Made by a program: the position numbers and the translations under genes. Of a DNA stretch of 64,000 nt, positions 18,401-25,972 are shown in pieces (within the stretch, counting starts at the first letter, position 1; every line of letters starts with the position of its first letter). The notes under the pieces are model-generated. The model worked only from the letters and a program-made list of their open reading frames with translations, was not told where the DNA came from and made no database searches. Origin of the DNA: Bacteroidota bacterium. GTDB lineage: Bacteria; Bacteroidota; Bacteroidia; AKYH767-A; OLB10. The stretch spans positions 1 through 64,000 of the forward strand of contig JAGVTU010000013.1 in assembly GCA_019136655.1 (NCBI GenBank), given 5' to 3'.

Positions 18401-18805
18401 TTTAGTGACTACATTTTCGGCAACAGCTTCAGCATAGGACACTACTAAAAAACTATCGCTGTGTTTGTTGATATAACTCAGCACTTCTGCTCTCATCTGT
18501 ATGGCTGAAGTATCGTGGCCATTCAGCTTAAAAGGTTTGCGGTATGATGCAGGAAAAAACAAAACTTTTCCTGTGCCTATAAGATTTTCGAGATCGTTGA
18601 AATAATATGCTGCTTCTTCGCGGTCAGGCAAAACCATCAGCAGCGGCTGATTCAGTTTGCTGAAGGTGGCTGCGGTAATGAATGATGCTGCCGAGCCATG
18701 CACATGCTCCAGATGAATGTGTTTTGTTTGTTGTATATCATTGGCAAGCCTGCATACAGAAGGGTGCTCCGCATATTGACTGATTAACTTCTGTAATTGT
18801 TCCAT
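15443..18805 (-). CDS. mfd: Transcription-repair coupling factor
   Basis: Mfd removes RNA polymerase stalled at DNA damage and recruits UvrA. The 1120-residue product has the UvrB-like N-terminal part, the RNA-polymerase interaction module (LKPGDYVTHIDHGVGRFGG) and the RecG-like translocase: Walker A GDVGFGKTE near 588, DEEQ box, TATPIPRTLQFSLMGARDLS, and the QMRGRVGRS motif VI. The C-terminal TRCF domain follows (PTSYVENIVERL). The ATG at 18805 is preferred over a GTG at 18820 because a TATTTTTG -7 box overlaps the GTG. Length is usual for the family. Nothing is missing. Confidence 0.95.
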   Translation of the reverse strand: MEQLQKLISQYAEHPSVCRLANDIQQTKHIHLEHVHGSAASFITAATFSKLNQPLLMVLPDREEAAYYFNDLENLIGTGKVLFFPASYRKPFKLNGHDTSAIQMRAEVLSYINKHSDSFLVVSYAEAVAENVVTKNVLEQSTIEARVGESLSIDFINEFLTENNFQRTDFVFEPGQYAIRGGIVDVYSFAFELPYRLEFDGNNIQSIRSFDPVTQLSDKNLQFVTIIPNIQSELKNNNTESFFRFLPEKTLIVTRDLGYQLQYLQENFEVLSKIEIPAEEKQDYDDAKNVYPSFKLISESFGKHANVEFGVKSNYEDAVEISFHIKPQPQFNKNFNLLSENLIANKANKILTYIFSESAKQVERIYAILEDMSVKQKINKDDIQFHPVYTSLYKGFIDTDLKVAFYTDHQIFDRYHRFKLRKNYSRSEALSIKELYSLKPGDYVTHIDHGVGRFGGLEKLNIEGRQQETIRLVYKDNDILHVSIHSLHRIARYSGKDGAAPALNKLGSTAWATLKQKTKKKVKDIARDLIALYAKRKAQQGFAFSQDNYLQTELEASFIYEDTPDQVKATRDVKKDMEKSAPMDRLICGDVGFGKTEIAIRAAFKAVSDNKQVALLVPTTILAMQHYRTFTDRLKEFPCTIDYINRFKTSAQQTETLKRLEEGKVDIIIGTHRLLSKDIKFKNLGLLIIDEEQKFGVASKEKIKSLKVNVDTLTLTATPIPRTLQFSLMGARDLSVINTPPPNRYPVTTELHTFNDKVIRDAVMYEVSRGGQVFFVHNRVSDIHDIADMIRRLCPDVRVVVGHGQMDGSQLEEVLMTFIEGDSDVLVATTIIESGIDISNANTIIINQAQNFGLSDLHQMRGRVGRSNKKAFCYLLAPPLTVLTPEARQRLRAIEEYSDLGMGFQVALRDLDIRGAGNLLGGEQSGFISEIGLEMYQKILDEALIELRETDFKGLFPDDDKKPIVSDCQIETDLEILIPTSYVENIVERLNLYKELDDIETEEKLTAFENQLRDRFGPVPQQVRELMETVKLRWKARSMGFEKLILKNSQLKGYLVSNPDSRLYKSELFMQIINFVKNNPSRCRMKEVNNKLSITFYKMESVAAGNKLFEQMMAHAAAHA

Positions 18806-18819
18806 CTGAAAAAAGAACA

Positions 18820-18827
18820 CAAAAATA
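18820..18827 (-). promoter_or_regulatory. Bacteroidota -7 box for mfd (TATTTTTG)
   Basis: The minus strand reads TATTTTTG, 15 bases before the ATG at 18805. It overlaps the rejected GTG start. Confidence 0.4.
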
Positions 18828-18884
18828 AGATGATTTGTTCAATTGAAAACGTAAATGGAAAGTGCAAGGTAAAAACCGGAGTGA

Positions 18885-19733
18885 TTATCTCAGCTTCGTG
18901 CGGAAGGGTTTACACTTATCGGAATATTTTTTTGAGATGGTCCAGTTAATGGTAACGCCACCCATCATATACCAGTCTTTATCAGAAGCATTGCCGCGCT
19001 GGTGATTGGTGTTGATTCCTGTTCCTGCAAAAATTGTTCTGTCGGAAAGTGCTGCGGCAAGTGCCCCGTTTGAAGCTGCAAGATTTGCATTATCGGGATA
19101 AACCGTGCTTACATCATCGAGATAATCTGTAAAAGTTTTTCGTGCAACAGCTTCTACCGAGAGTGAAAAACGGTTGCTGAGTTTAAACTTAATTCCTCCG
19201 CCCATCGGGAATGCAAACTGTACTCTTTTATAGCGGCTTCCAGTATTCGGCATTCCACTTCCCTGGCCTTCGGTGCCAAGTGGCTGAAGGTCGTGCCATG
19301 AGCCATTGATAAATCCCTGCGGATTATGATGAAAAAAAGTGATTCCTGCTACGAGATAAGGTGCTACTTTGGAAGAATGTTCGGCAGCTGTTTGAAATGG
19401 GAAAAAGTTGAATTCGAAAAGAGCACTTGCATCCCACACATCACTGCGGAATGAAAGATTGCGATACTGATTAAATCCTTCATCCTGTCTTGCATCGCTA
19501 CCGCTGATGCGTCCATAGGTTACTCCAAGTCTGAACGACCAAAAACTGTTGAGGCATCTTTTATAATACAAACCTGCAGCAGGATTAAATGCATCGGGAT
19601 TGAAAAGATGGGTATTGATTTCTCCTTTGTAAGAGGCCACACCCAACAACAAACCCAATTCGCTGCTCTGCGCATGAAGCAGCACAGGCATCTGAAATAT
19701 TAAAATAGAAACTGCTGTTAAAAACTTACGCAT
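18885..19733 (-). CDS. DUF6089 outer-membrane protein, PorG-like paralogue
   Basis: A 282-residue exported barrel with signal peptide ending in LLHAQ. It shares with the next gene a set of motifs: FWSFRLGVTYGRISG, the PYLVAGITFFHHNP strand, LQPLGTEGQG, YKRVQFAFPMGGGIKF, and FTDYLDDVS. These define the DUF6089 family that includes PorG, an outer-membrane part of the T9SS. It lies 47 bases downstream of its paralogue and was probably made by tandem duplication. Whether both act in secretion is unknown. Confidence 0.78.
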   Translation of the reverse strand: MRKFLTAVSILIFQMPVLLHAQSSELGLLLGVASYKGEINTHLFNPDAFNPAAGLYYKRCLNSFWSFRLGVTYGRISGSDARQDEGFNQYRNLSFRSDVWDASALFEFNFFPFQTAAEHSSKVAPYLVAGITFFHHNPQGFINGSWHDLQPLGTEGQGSGMPNTGSRYKRVQFAFPMGGGIKFKLSNRFSLSVEAVARKTFTDYLDDVSTVYPDNANLAASNGALAAALSDRTIFAGTGINTNHQRGNASDKDWYMMGGVTINWTISKKYSDKCKPFRTKLR

Positions 19734-19780
19734 TCACGAAGAGCATCCTGACAAAACGCTCTGAATAACTAAAAATTACA

Positions 19781-20668
19781 TTAGAACATCGGATAATTTG
19801 TGCGTCCTGTTCTGATTTTATAATTGATATTAAAAACTGCAAACAGGTATGCATCATTCCAGCGGGGGTCGCCTCTTTGCTGGCCTACATGCGACTGGTC
19901 ATCCAAACTGCGGTCGGCAAGCTGCTCCACAAGGGTACCTCCTCTTTCATAGTAATAGCTCTTGCTCACATCATCAATATAATCAGTAAAGGTGTAACGT
20001 AGTCCTAATTCCAGTCCGATACTGATTTGCCTGTCAATAGCATATTTAGCTCCTAAACCTAGAGGCACACAAATTTGTGTACGTTTATACTTTTCGCGTG
20101 ATGGCACTTCTCCCTGACCTTCGGTACCGAGAGGTTGCAACTGATACCAGTCATCACCCAGTTTTGCTTTTGGGTTGAAGTGAAATACTCCAATTCCCAC
20201 AAAACCATAAGAAGACAATTCAATATTTCTCATTCCTCTTACACCACGCAGTTTGTAACGGTGACCTACCTGCTCCTGAAGAAATGAAATTTCGATATTG
20301 GTACTTAACTCAAAAATATTTGACTTGAAACTGAGATTACGCTTATTGCGGAACTGCTCCTTGGTAAGTTTATCATCTCCGGCTACCACACCATAAGATA
20401 TTTTGGTGCAACTGGCAAACGTAGGTGATAATTTATAGCGAAATCCAACCATTGCGGCAGGACGGGTCATTGAAAACTCCAAATCGCGGAAAGCATGTGT
20501 TCCTACCTGATTGGCCCCGCCTAATTCGCCCAGAAAGTTGGTTGCGCCTAAACCGGCTATGTATTCAATTCGGTAAGCTCTCCATCTTTTCTTAGCTACC
20601 TGAGAGTAGCTGAGCAATGGGAAGGCGAATAGTAATAAAAGTAATAATCCTTTGTATTTATTGTTCAT
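19781..20668 (-). CDS. porG: DUF6089 outer-membrane protein, probable T9SS protein PorG
   Basis: A 295-residue barrel protein with signal peptide MNNKYKGLLLLLLFAFPLLS, cut after YSQ. It carries LQPLGTEGQG, YKRTQICVPLGLGAKY and FTDYIDDVSKSYY, the same motifs as the gene at 18885-19733. In many Bacteroidota a DUF6089/PorG gene lies next to nadK, as here, which supports the assignment. The ATG at 20668 is chosen over a start at 20749 because it opens a proper signal peptide and has a TATTTTTG -7 box just upstream at 20687-20694; the longer form would also overlap nadK by 17 bases. Confidence 0.75.
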   Translation of the reverse strand: MNNKYKGLLLLLLFAFPLLSYSQVAKKRWRAYRIEYIAGLGATNFLGELGGANQVGTHAFRDLEFSMTRPAAMVGFRYKLSPTFASCTKISYGVVAGDDKLTKEQFRNKRNLSFKSNIFELSTNIEISFLQEQVGHRYKLRGVRGMRNIELSSYGFVGIGVFHFNPKAKLGDDWYQLQPLGTEGQGEVPSREKYKRTQICVPLGLGAKYAIDRQISIGLELGLRYTFTDYIDDVSKSYYYERGGTLVEQLADRSLDDQSHVGQQRGDPRWNDAYLFAVFNINYKIRTGRTNYPMF

Positions 20669-20686
20669 AAGCCGGATGGTTAACGA

Positions 20687-20694
20687 CAAAAATA
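20687..20694 (-). promoter_or_regulatory. Bacteroidota -7 box for porG (TATTTTTG)
   Basis: The minus strand reads TATTTTTG, 19 bases before the ATG at 20668. It supports the short start. Confidence 0.45.
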
Positions 20695-20732
20695 AATATT
20701 TTACACAATTCGAGCACAAGTATAATATTTTC

Positions 20733-21614
20733 TTACCAATTACGGGCATCCAAGCCCCAATTGAGCTTATTTCTTAAAGTTTGAAGGAAATTATCATTAT
20801 CGAAACGGATGAGGTTGAACGTGAAGTTCTCTCTGCGCACAGCAAGTTGTATGGATGAATCAATGGTGACTGCACGCGAGTCGAGTGATGCGAGAAAATA
20901 CGGATTGCGCCCTTCCACTTCTATTGAAATAACATGTTTATCCGATACTACGATGGGACGCACATTAAGGTTATGGGGTGCAATGGGCGTAATTACAAAA
21001 TTGCCTGAATGAGGTGAAATAATAGGCCCTCCGCAGCTTAATGAATATCCAGTGGAGCCTGTAGGTGTGCCAATGATGATGCCATCGGCCCAGTAGGAAT
21101 TGAGGTACTCACCGTTGAGATAGGTATGGATGATGATCATGGAAGAACTGTCTTTTTTGTGAATGGACAATTCATTGAGGGCATAAGGAACCTCGCCAAA
21201 AATATTTTTATCGGTTTCGAGGCGGAGCATGGCTCTTTTGTCGAGGGAGAAATGGCCTTTTTCAATGCTGTCAACTGCCTGGGGGATTTGCTCGGGCAGC
21301 ACACTTGATAAAAATCCGAGCCTGCCGGTGTTGATTCCCAATACGGGAATGCCTGAATCTTTGACCAGCGTCACCGTGTCGAGGATGGTGCCATCGCCAC
21401 CTATGCTGAAAAGATAATCGGTTTTGCCGATGAGTTCGGCTGCTGTGCTGTAGAGATTGGTGTTGGGTAGATCGGTTAATTTTTGTTTGAGGGAATGATA
21501 CAAGGTGCCGAAAAGTAAAATATCTGAGTTGATGTTTCGAAGTTCCTTCCACACCGTTTCGAGAGCGATAAGAACTTTTTCATTTACATATCTGGCGTAA
21601 ACGGCTACGGTCAT
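20733..21614 (-). CDS. nadK: NAD kinase
   Basis: NadK phosphorylates NAD to NADP. The 293-residue product has the GGDGT loop (SIGGDGTILDT), the second signature GTPTGSTGYSLSCGGP, and the C-terminal region ITPIAPHNLNVRPIVV. Length is typical. It starts 18 bases after the end of the Omp85-like gene and probably shares its transcript, though a TACTTTTG -7-like box at 21619 is close enough for a leaderless start. The block CBS protein, Omp85-like protein, nadK, porG reads leftward as a unit. Confidence 0.93.
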   Translation of the reverse strand: MTVAVYARYVNEKVLIALETVWKELRNINSDILLFGTLYHSLKQKLTDLPNTNLYSTAAELIGKTDYLFSIGGDGTILDTVTLVKDSGIPVLGINTGRLGFLSSVLPEQIPQAVDSIEKGHFSLDKRAMLRLETDKNIFGEVPYALNELSIHKKDSSSMIIIHTYLNGEYLNSYWADGIIIGTPTGSTGYSLSCGGPIISPHSGNFVITPIAPHNLNVRPIVVSDKHVISIEVEGRNPYFLASLDSRAVTIDSSIQLAVRRENFTFNLIRFDNDNFLQTLRNKLNWGLDARNW

Positions 21615-21631
21615 AAAGCAAAAGTAGGAAA

Positions 21632-23047
21632 TTAAATGGGAGCGGTAAGATGAAAAAATATTCCTGTATTACCGAGTTTATTAACAGCAAATTCTCCTCT
21701 CAGAACCAAATCATAATAAGTTACAAAATCGAGGCCTGCACCAAAACTGTATTGCCAGGTGTTTGACAAAGGATTGCCCTGATAAAATCTTTTGTCTTTG
21801 ACATAGCCTGCATCAAAAAACAAATTGGCATAAAGCGCAAATGGTATTCGGGTGAAACTTTCGGGCAAACCAACAGGCATTTTGAATACACCGGGTTTGA
21901 TGATGTTGTATTTTAATCCTGTTTTGAACAAAGCAAAATTTTCGCCATTGATAACGTATTTGTCATAGCCTCTGATGACATCCCCTTCATAGCCCAGTGC
22001 CTGCTGATTGTAAAAGGGTACATCATTTTGGCCCGACAGTTTGAACTTGGCCGACACAGCTGTGGACCAACGGTTGTTCAGCTTCCAGAATTTTTTTCCG
22101 TGAATGATGATGTATGTAAGCGAAGGATCTTTGTCGTTGACCCCTACTCCTATTTTTGTAAACTCAAGACTGAGAAAATAGCCCGACAGCGGATAGTTGC
22201 GTATGTCGCGGGCATCATCCTTGTACTCGAACGATATCATCGGGTAACTTTCAGTTTTTTGACCTGTCTGAAAATATGAATCGTTGAGATGAAGTATGGT
22301 ATCGCTGATGATGTTGTACTGATATCCGGCAGTGAGCGAATAAGTTTTGTTGATGCCCTGACGGTGTGTGTAGCGAATGTTTGCTTTGTATTCCTTGCGC
22401 GAAAATGTGCCATCACTTTTGAAATATTGCAGACGGTTGTCGTTGAGCGTGTATGGTATTTCGTGAAGAAATGTTTGTATGGCAGTGATTACGATTCCGT
22501 CATTTTGTTTTTTATCAATATAAGGAATGCTGTACTGAAAGCCCTGCCTTTCGGAATAGCCAAAGCGTGCAAGTGCTTTGATGTTTTCTCTGCGGCCACG
22601 GAAGTTTTCCCAGTTGAGATAGAAACCATAATTTGTTTTTCGAAAATTTTTGTCCTGCCACCATTCATAAAAATTGCGATCTACGATTTCGAAAATGGGA
22701 ACAGGAAAAATATACCACCGCTCCACTACTTCGATGATGAGATAGACATCTGAAGTGCCGGTGATTTGTTTTTTTATTTCAACAAAATTGAAGAGAGAAG
22801 TGTTGAGTAAGTTTTCTCGGCTGCGGACTATGCGCTTGTCGAGTTCGTCCATGGTCATTACATCGCCTGCGGCAAACATCAGCTCGCGTTGCATGATATG
22901 CGGACGTGTGACTTTGTTGCCGGTGAAAATAATTTGTTTGACAATTATCTGCTGCTGAGTGGCGGCAACAGTACTGTCGGCTGCGGCAAAGGTGCACAGG
23001 CTGCGCAATAAAAATATGGTTATTAAGAAAGCTGTTCGCTTACACAT
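21632..23047 (-). CDS. Omp85/BamA-superfamily outer-membrane protein
   Basis: The 471-residue protein has a signal peptide ending in TFAAA, then one POTRA-like domain at about 33-110 (IIFTGNKVTRPHIMQREL, then VYLIIEVVERWY), and a C-terminal barrel at about 115-471 (GYSERQGFQYSIPYID, YPLSGYFLSLEF, GYEGDVIRGYD). A VRGY-like RGYD in the barrel fits the Omp85 L6 loop motif. It is much shorter than BamA, with fewer POTRA domains, so a TamA- or lipid-export-type role is as likely as protein assembly. Its ATG overlaps the CBS gene stop by 8 bases. Confidence 0.8.
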   Translation of the reverse strand: MCKRTAFLITIFLLRSLCTFAAADSTVAATQQQIIVKQIIFTGNKVTRPHIMQRELMFAAGDVMTMDELDKRIVRSRENLLNTSLFNFVEIKKQITGTSDVYLIIEVVERWYIFPVPIFEIVDRNFYEWWQDKNFRKTNYGFYLNWENFRGRRENIKALARFGYSERQGFQYSIPYIDKKQNDGIVITAIQTFLHEIPYTLNDNRLQYFKSDGTFSRKEYKANIRYTHRQGINKTYSLTAGYQYNIISDTILHLNDSYFQTGQKTESYPMISFEYKDDARDIRNYPLSGYFLSLEFTKIGVGVNDKDPSLTYIIIHGKKFWKLNNRWSTAVSAKFKLSGQNDVPFYNQQALGYEGDVIRGYDKYVINGENFALFKTGLKYNIIKPGVFKMPVGLPESFTRIPFALYANLFFDAGYVKDKRFYQGNPLSNTWQYSFGAGLDFVTYYDLVLRGEFAVNKLGNTGIFFHLTAPI

Positions 23048-23705
23048 TCATGTAGGTCATAAAAGCTTTGTAGCGGTCCTGAAGGTCGCTGCTTAGCTCG
23101 CTGCTCTGGTAGGATGCAATTACGTTGTAGTCGAAACGGTAAAGTCCTGCAAGCACGCGTGTGAGATCGAGTTTGTCTGTTTTGACGGTGAGTTCGTAAT
23201 TGAGGGGATCATCGTCAGTTTGGTTGAGGGAGGTGCTGAGTATGTTGGCACCATTGGACTCTACGATGCGTGCAACATCCTGAAGCGAATAATTTTTGAT
23301 GGGTATGCGCATGATGATGATGCCACCGGGAGTTTTGACAGAACTTGTTTGCGCAAAACAATCAATGATGTCAATGAGTGTGAGCAGCCCGCGGTACTGA
23401 CCATCTTTGTTGATGACAGGTACAATGTCGAGGCCTTTGAGGGTGACAAATTCAAGTGCATCGTAGATGTACTGCGTGTCGAGGATGAACTCTTTGCGAT
23501 AAGGCAAACTGAGCTGAGCAAGCGTGAGTGACTTGTCAGTGCATTGCATGAGTTCGGATTCGGTAATGATTCCAACAAACTTCATCCCGTCAACTACGGG
23601 AAGATGATTGAGGTTGAAAGACTGCATCCACTGCAGGGCACGCACGGCAGTGTCGGTGACTTTGAGCGGTGGGATGAAATCTTTTATATAGTCTTTTGTA
23701 ATCAT
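23040..23705 (-). CDS. CBS-pair protein with ACT-like C-terminal domain
   Basis: A 221-residue protein. Residues 1-130 hold two CBS motifs ([41 protein letters not shown]), which usually bind adenine nucleotides. Residues 140-215 resemble an ACT domain ([20 protein letters not shown]). This CBS-ACT order occurs in AcuB-like regulators. It heads the leftward operon into the Omp85-like gene (ATGTGTAA overlap) and nadK, which suggests nucleotide or redox sensing; that is inference. A TATGTTTG -7 box lies at 23738. Confidence 0.78.
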   Translation of the reverse strand: MITKDYIKDFIPPLKVTDTAVRALQWMQSFNLNHLPVVDGMKFVGIITESELMQCTDKSLTLAQLSLPYRKEFILDTQYIYDALEFVTLKGLDIVPVINKDGQYRGLLTLIDIIDCFAQTSSVKTPGGIIIMRIPIKNYSLQDVARIVESNGANILSTSLNQTDDDPLNYELTVKTDKLDLTRVLAGLYRFDYNVIASYQSSELSSDLQDRYKAFMTYMNV

Positions 23706-23737
23706 TACAGCGATGCAAAAAAAATATTTTCAGGCGG

Positions 23738-23745
23738 CAAACATA
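23738..23745 (-). promoter_or_regulatory. Bacteroidota -7 box for the CBS gene operon (TATGTTTG)
   Basis: The minus strand reads TATGTTTG, 33 bases before the CBS ATG. It is back to back with the pdxJ -7 box, 1 base apart. Confidence 0.5.
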
Positions 23746-23746
23746 C

Positions 23747-23754
23747 TACATTTG
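23747..23754 (+). promoter_or_regulatory. Bacteroidota -7 box for pdxJ (TACATTTG)
   Basis: TACATTTG lies 15 bases before the first plausible pdxJ ATG. It excludes the upstream in-frame Mets that extend into the CBS gene. Confidence 0.55.
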
Positions 23755-23768
23755 CACTACATATCAAG

Positions 23769-24515
23769 ATGAAGATGATGCACTGCAAACTGAGTGTCAA
23801 TATAAATAAAATAGCTACGCTGCGCAATGCACGCGGAGGGAATTTGCCGGATGTGATGAAGGCTGCTGCCGACCTGGAGTTGTTTGGTGCGGAGGGCATA
23901 ACGGTGCATCCGCGACCTGATGAGCGACATATACGCTATGTTGATGTGCGCAGGCTGAAAGATGTTGTGAAAACAGAATTTAATATTGAAGGGTATCCTT
24001 CGGAAAGTTTTTTGCAGCTGGTGGAGGGCGTAAATCCGCAACAGGTTACTCTGGTGCCCGATCCGCCTGATGTGCTTACCTCGAATGCGGGATGGGATGC
24101 TGTGAAGCATCAGCAGTTTTTACGCGATACGGTGGCGCGACTCAGGCAGAGCGGTATGCGCGTGTCGCTGTTTATGGATACTGACCTGAGGCAGATAGAT
24201 GCTGCGGCCACTACGGGTGCACATCGCATTGAATTATATACGGAGCGATATGCAGCGCACTATGCACAGGATGCAGCGAGGGCAGTGAGCGATTATGCTG
24301 CTGCGGGCAGGCATGCGGGTGAACTGCAATTGGGTGTGAATGCAGGGCATGATCTGAACCTTGAGAACCTGCGATTTTTGTTGGAGGCGGTGCCGGAAAT
24401 TGTGGAAGTTTCTATAGGGCATGCGCTGATAAGTGATGCGCTGTATTACGGGTTGCAGAATACGGTGCAGATGTATAAGCATGAGATAAGGCTGGCTCGT
24501 TTTTCGGAGAAATAA
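23769..24515 (+). CDS. pdxJ: Pyridoxine 5'-phosphate synthase
   Basis: PdxJ condenses 1-deoxyxylulose 5-phosphate with 3-amino-1-hydroxyacetone 1-phosphate to form pyridoxine phosphate. The product opens with [18 protein letters not shown] and continues with [34 protein letters not shown] and [12 protein letters not shown], all signatures of the family. Length is 248 residues from this ATG; ATGs at 23775 and 23778 give 246 or 245 and are equally plausible. The frame stays open upstream to 23544, but that part lies in the CBS gene and before the promoter. It is divergent from the CBS gene. Confidence 0.95.
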   Translation: MKMMHCKLSVNINKIATLRNARGGNLPDVMKAAADLELFGAEGITVHPRPDERHIRYVDVRRLKDVVKTEFNIEGYPSESFLQLVEGVNPQQVTLVPDPPDVLTSNAGWDAVKHQQFLRDTVARLRQSGMRVSLFMDTDLRQIDAAATTGAHRIELYTERYAAHYAQDAARAVSDYAAAGRHAGELQLGVNAGHDLNLENLRFLLEAVPEIVEVSIGHALISDALYYGLQNTVQMYKHEIRLARFSEK

Positions 24516-24558
24516 TACTAAAATTTTGGCAGAAAGCTGCGGTGATTAGCGAAATGCA

Positions 24559-24621
24559 CGTGGCGTTTTGAGTGATGTCCGTGGCGTTTTGAGTGATGTC
24601 CGTGGCGTTTTGAGTGATGTC
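24559..24621. repeat. 21-bp tandem repeat, three copies
   Basis: The unit CGTGGCGTTTTGAGTGATGT plus C occurs three times without gaps or changes (24559-24579, 24580-24600, 24601-24621). A partial unit precedes it. It lies just beyond pdxJ at the left edge of the accessory island. Confidence 0.95.
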
Positions 24622-24652
24622 CGGGAGCAGTTTTAGGGGTTGAGAATGGGAT

Positions 24653-24680
24653 AAGGAGCCGGCTTTGCTCCTTTGATTTT
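24653..24680 (+). terminator. Possible terminator downstream of pdxJ
   Basis: AAGGAGC (24653-24659) pairs with GCTCCTT (24667-24673), followed by TGATTTTTG. It lies about 140 bases after the pdxJ stop with the tandem repeat between, so it may instead be a repeat-associated hairpin. Confidence 0.4.
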
Positions 24681-24916
24681 TGTGGTTATAATGTTGATAA
24701 TAAAATTATTGAATGAGTTTGTTGAAAGTATAAATTGAGATTGCCTACCCCACCGGCAGCCCGGCAAGATGAAGAAACAGCGGAATGAAACCGAGAAAAA
24801 TTGGTGAGGATTGGAGGGATTGCATAGCTGCCAGAATGGCAGAGGGGGAATGGGTGGAATTTGGGAATTACAGTGAAGATTTGTTTATTTGAAGAACGAA
24901 ATTAATATTCTATTTT

Positions 24917-25609
24917 ATGCAAAAACAAGAAATAAATGAAAAAGGAATAGCCATATTTTATTATCCGGAATACCTTTTATCGTATGATGTTATAGTCGAA
25001 AAAGCACTATTGGGAAATACTTTCAGAGGATTTCATAGAATAGATAGAAGCAAACCTGGCGCAAGTAAAACATACAGAGAATTATTCAAAGTAGAAAAGC
25101 AAAATATTATTAAATATCTTAAGAATGTAAAGTCTGAGAATGAACTACATGAATTTTCGAATGAAATTTGTAAAAAGCTTAAATTCAAATTGAAAAGAAA
25201 TATTAATAATGATCAATTGAACTCGTATAATAAAATAAGAAAGCCGGTTGATATTATGATTGAACATTTAGTTGCTATCGGAGAAGATTTTAAAAAACAA
25301 AGAAAAAAAATAGCAAAACTTCTGTTCTTACCATTAGATAGTCAAATGTTTTCATCAGATTATGTTTTTGATGATAAATTTCTAGATGATTTAGAAATTA
25401 AACGAAATTTTACATTCAAGGATATAAAAAAAGAAGATGATTATAAAGAAATACAAAAATACCTGATTAAAAGAGCTAAAGAATTAAATTTAGATAGCAG
25501 AATCTTTTTTGACTTAGTTTGGAACAACCGTTACAAATCGAATGGAAAAAATCTACTATGTACAAATGTGAAACAATCAGCTAAAAAAAAGAACATATGT
25601 AAAAAGTAA
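24917..25609 (+). CDS. Hypothetical protein, lysine-rich
   Basis: A 230-residue protein I do not recognise. It is strongly basic and AT-rich in codon use, with long Lys/Glu/Asn helices in the middle (YKEIQKYLIKRAKELNLD) and no signal peptide or membrane segment. Its C-terminus is a Lys-rich tail (KQSAKKKNICKK). It opens the accessory island and is followed by the helicase pair on the same strand, separated by 363 bases. A link to that pair is possible but unproven. The even codon pattern over its length favours a real gene. Confidence 0.6.
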   Translation: MQKQEINEKGIAIFYYPEYLLSYDVIVEKALLGNTFRGFHRIDRSKPGASKTYRELFKVEKQNIIKYLKNVKSENELHEFSNEICKKLKFKLKRNINNDQLNSYNKIRKPVDIMIEHLVAIGEDFKKQRKKIAKLLFLPLDSQMFSSDYVFDDKFLDDLEIKRNFTFKDIKKEDDYKEIQKYLIKRAKELNLDSRIFFDLVWNNRYKSNGKNLLCTNVKQSAKKKNICKK

Positions 25610-25766
25610 ACGAAGTTTGCATTTCGTATTGTCAGGCTTGAGCATGTTCAATTTTGAAGTTATTGAGAAAAAAAACTTGGGACATAGTTAATATTGCTGT
25701 TTATCAAAGCTGTTTTTATTTTTATTACATTAGGTTTAATATTGAAGTGAAAAATGTGGAGATGTG

Positions 25767-25774
25767 TATATTTG
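25767..25774 (+). promoter_or_regulatory. Bacteroidota -7 box for the helicase pair (TATATTTG)
   Basis: TATATTTG matches TAnnTTTG. It would give a leader of roughly 190 bases to the ATG at 25973, or about 65 to the TTG at 25847. Confidence 0.4.
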
Positions 25775-25939
25775 GAGTTTACATATAACCCTATGACGAT
25801 AGTGCAAACATAAAATTACATAAAAATAAATGAAAGATAAAATAAATTGGCGAAGCCATTTGTTTATTCTTCGCAAAATCAGGAGAGTTGCAAAGTTGAC
25901 AAACAAGTCAATACAATTTGCACCACATTTGCTTTTGAC

Positions 25940-25950
25940 CCAACGCACCA
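25940..25950. repeat. CCAACGCACCA motif, left copy
   Basis: Identical 11-base motif recurs at 30313-30323. The two copies bracket the two-gene helicase/TPR unit. An ACATTT element precedes each at different distance. Confidence 0.6.
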
Positions 25951-25972
25951 TGACAATAACTATATTCACAGA

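Larger units (their letters stand above)
24516..24916. other. Intergenic left edge of the accessory island
   Basis: This 401-base gap holds the 21-bp tandem repeat and a terminator-like hairpin. No convincing gene was seen in it. Base composition changes near its right end, where the AT-rich island begins. Confidence 0.6.
25610..25972. other. Intergenic region before the helicase pair
   Basis: It contains a TATATTTG box at 25767 and the CCAACGCACCA motif at 25940. The frame of the next gene is open from a TTG at 25847, but that extension does not look like protein. Confidence 0.5.

Noticed and set aside
23544..23768. Upstream extension of pdxJ
   Set aside because: It lies inside the divergent CBS gene and before the pdxJ promoter box. 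Known PdxJ proteins start near the KLSVNIN motif.
24559..24621. CRISPR array
   Set aside because: The 21-bp units follow each other directly with no spacers, and no cas genes are present.
25847..25972. TTG-start extension of the NERD-helicase
   Set aside because: The extra 42 residues do not resemble the domain and overlap the CCAACGCACCA motif. Kept only as an alternative.
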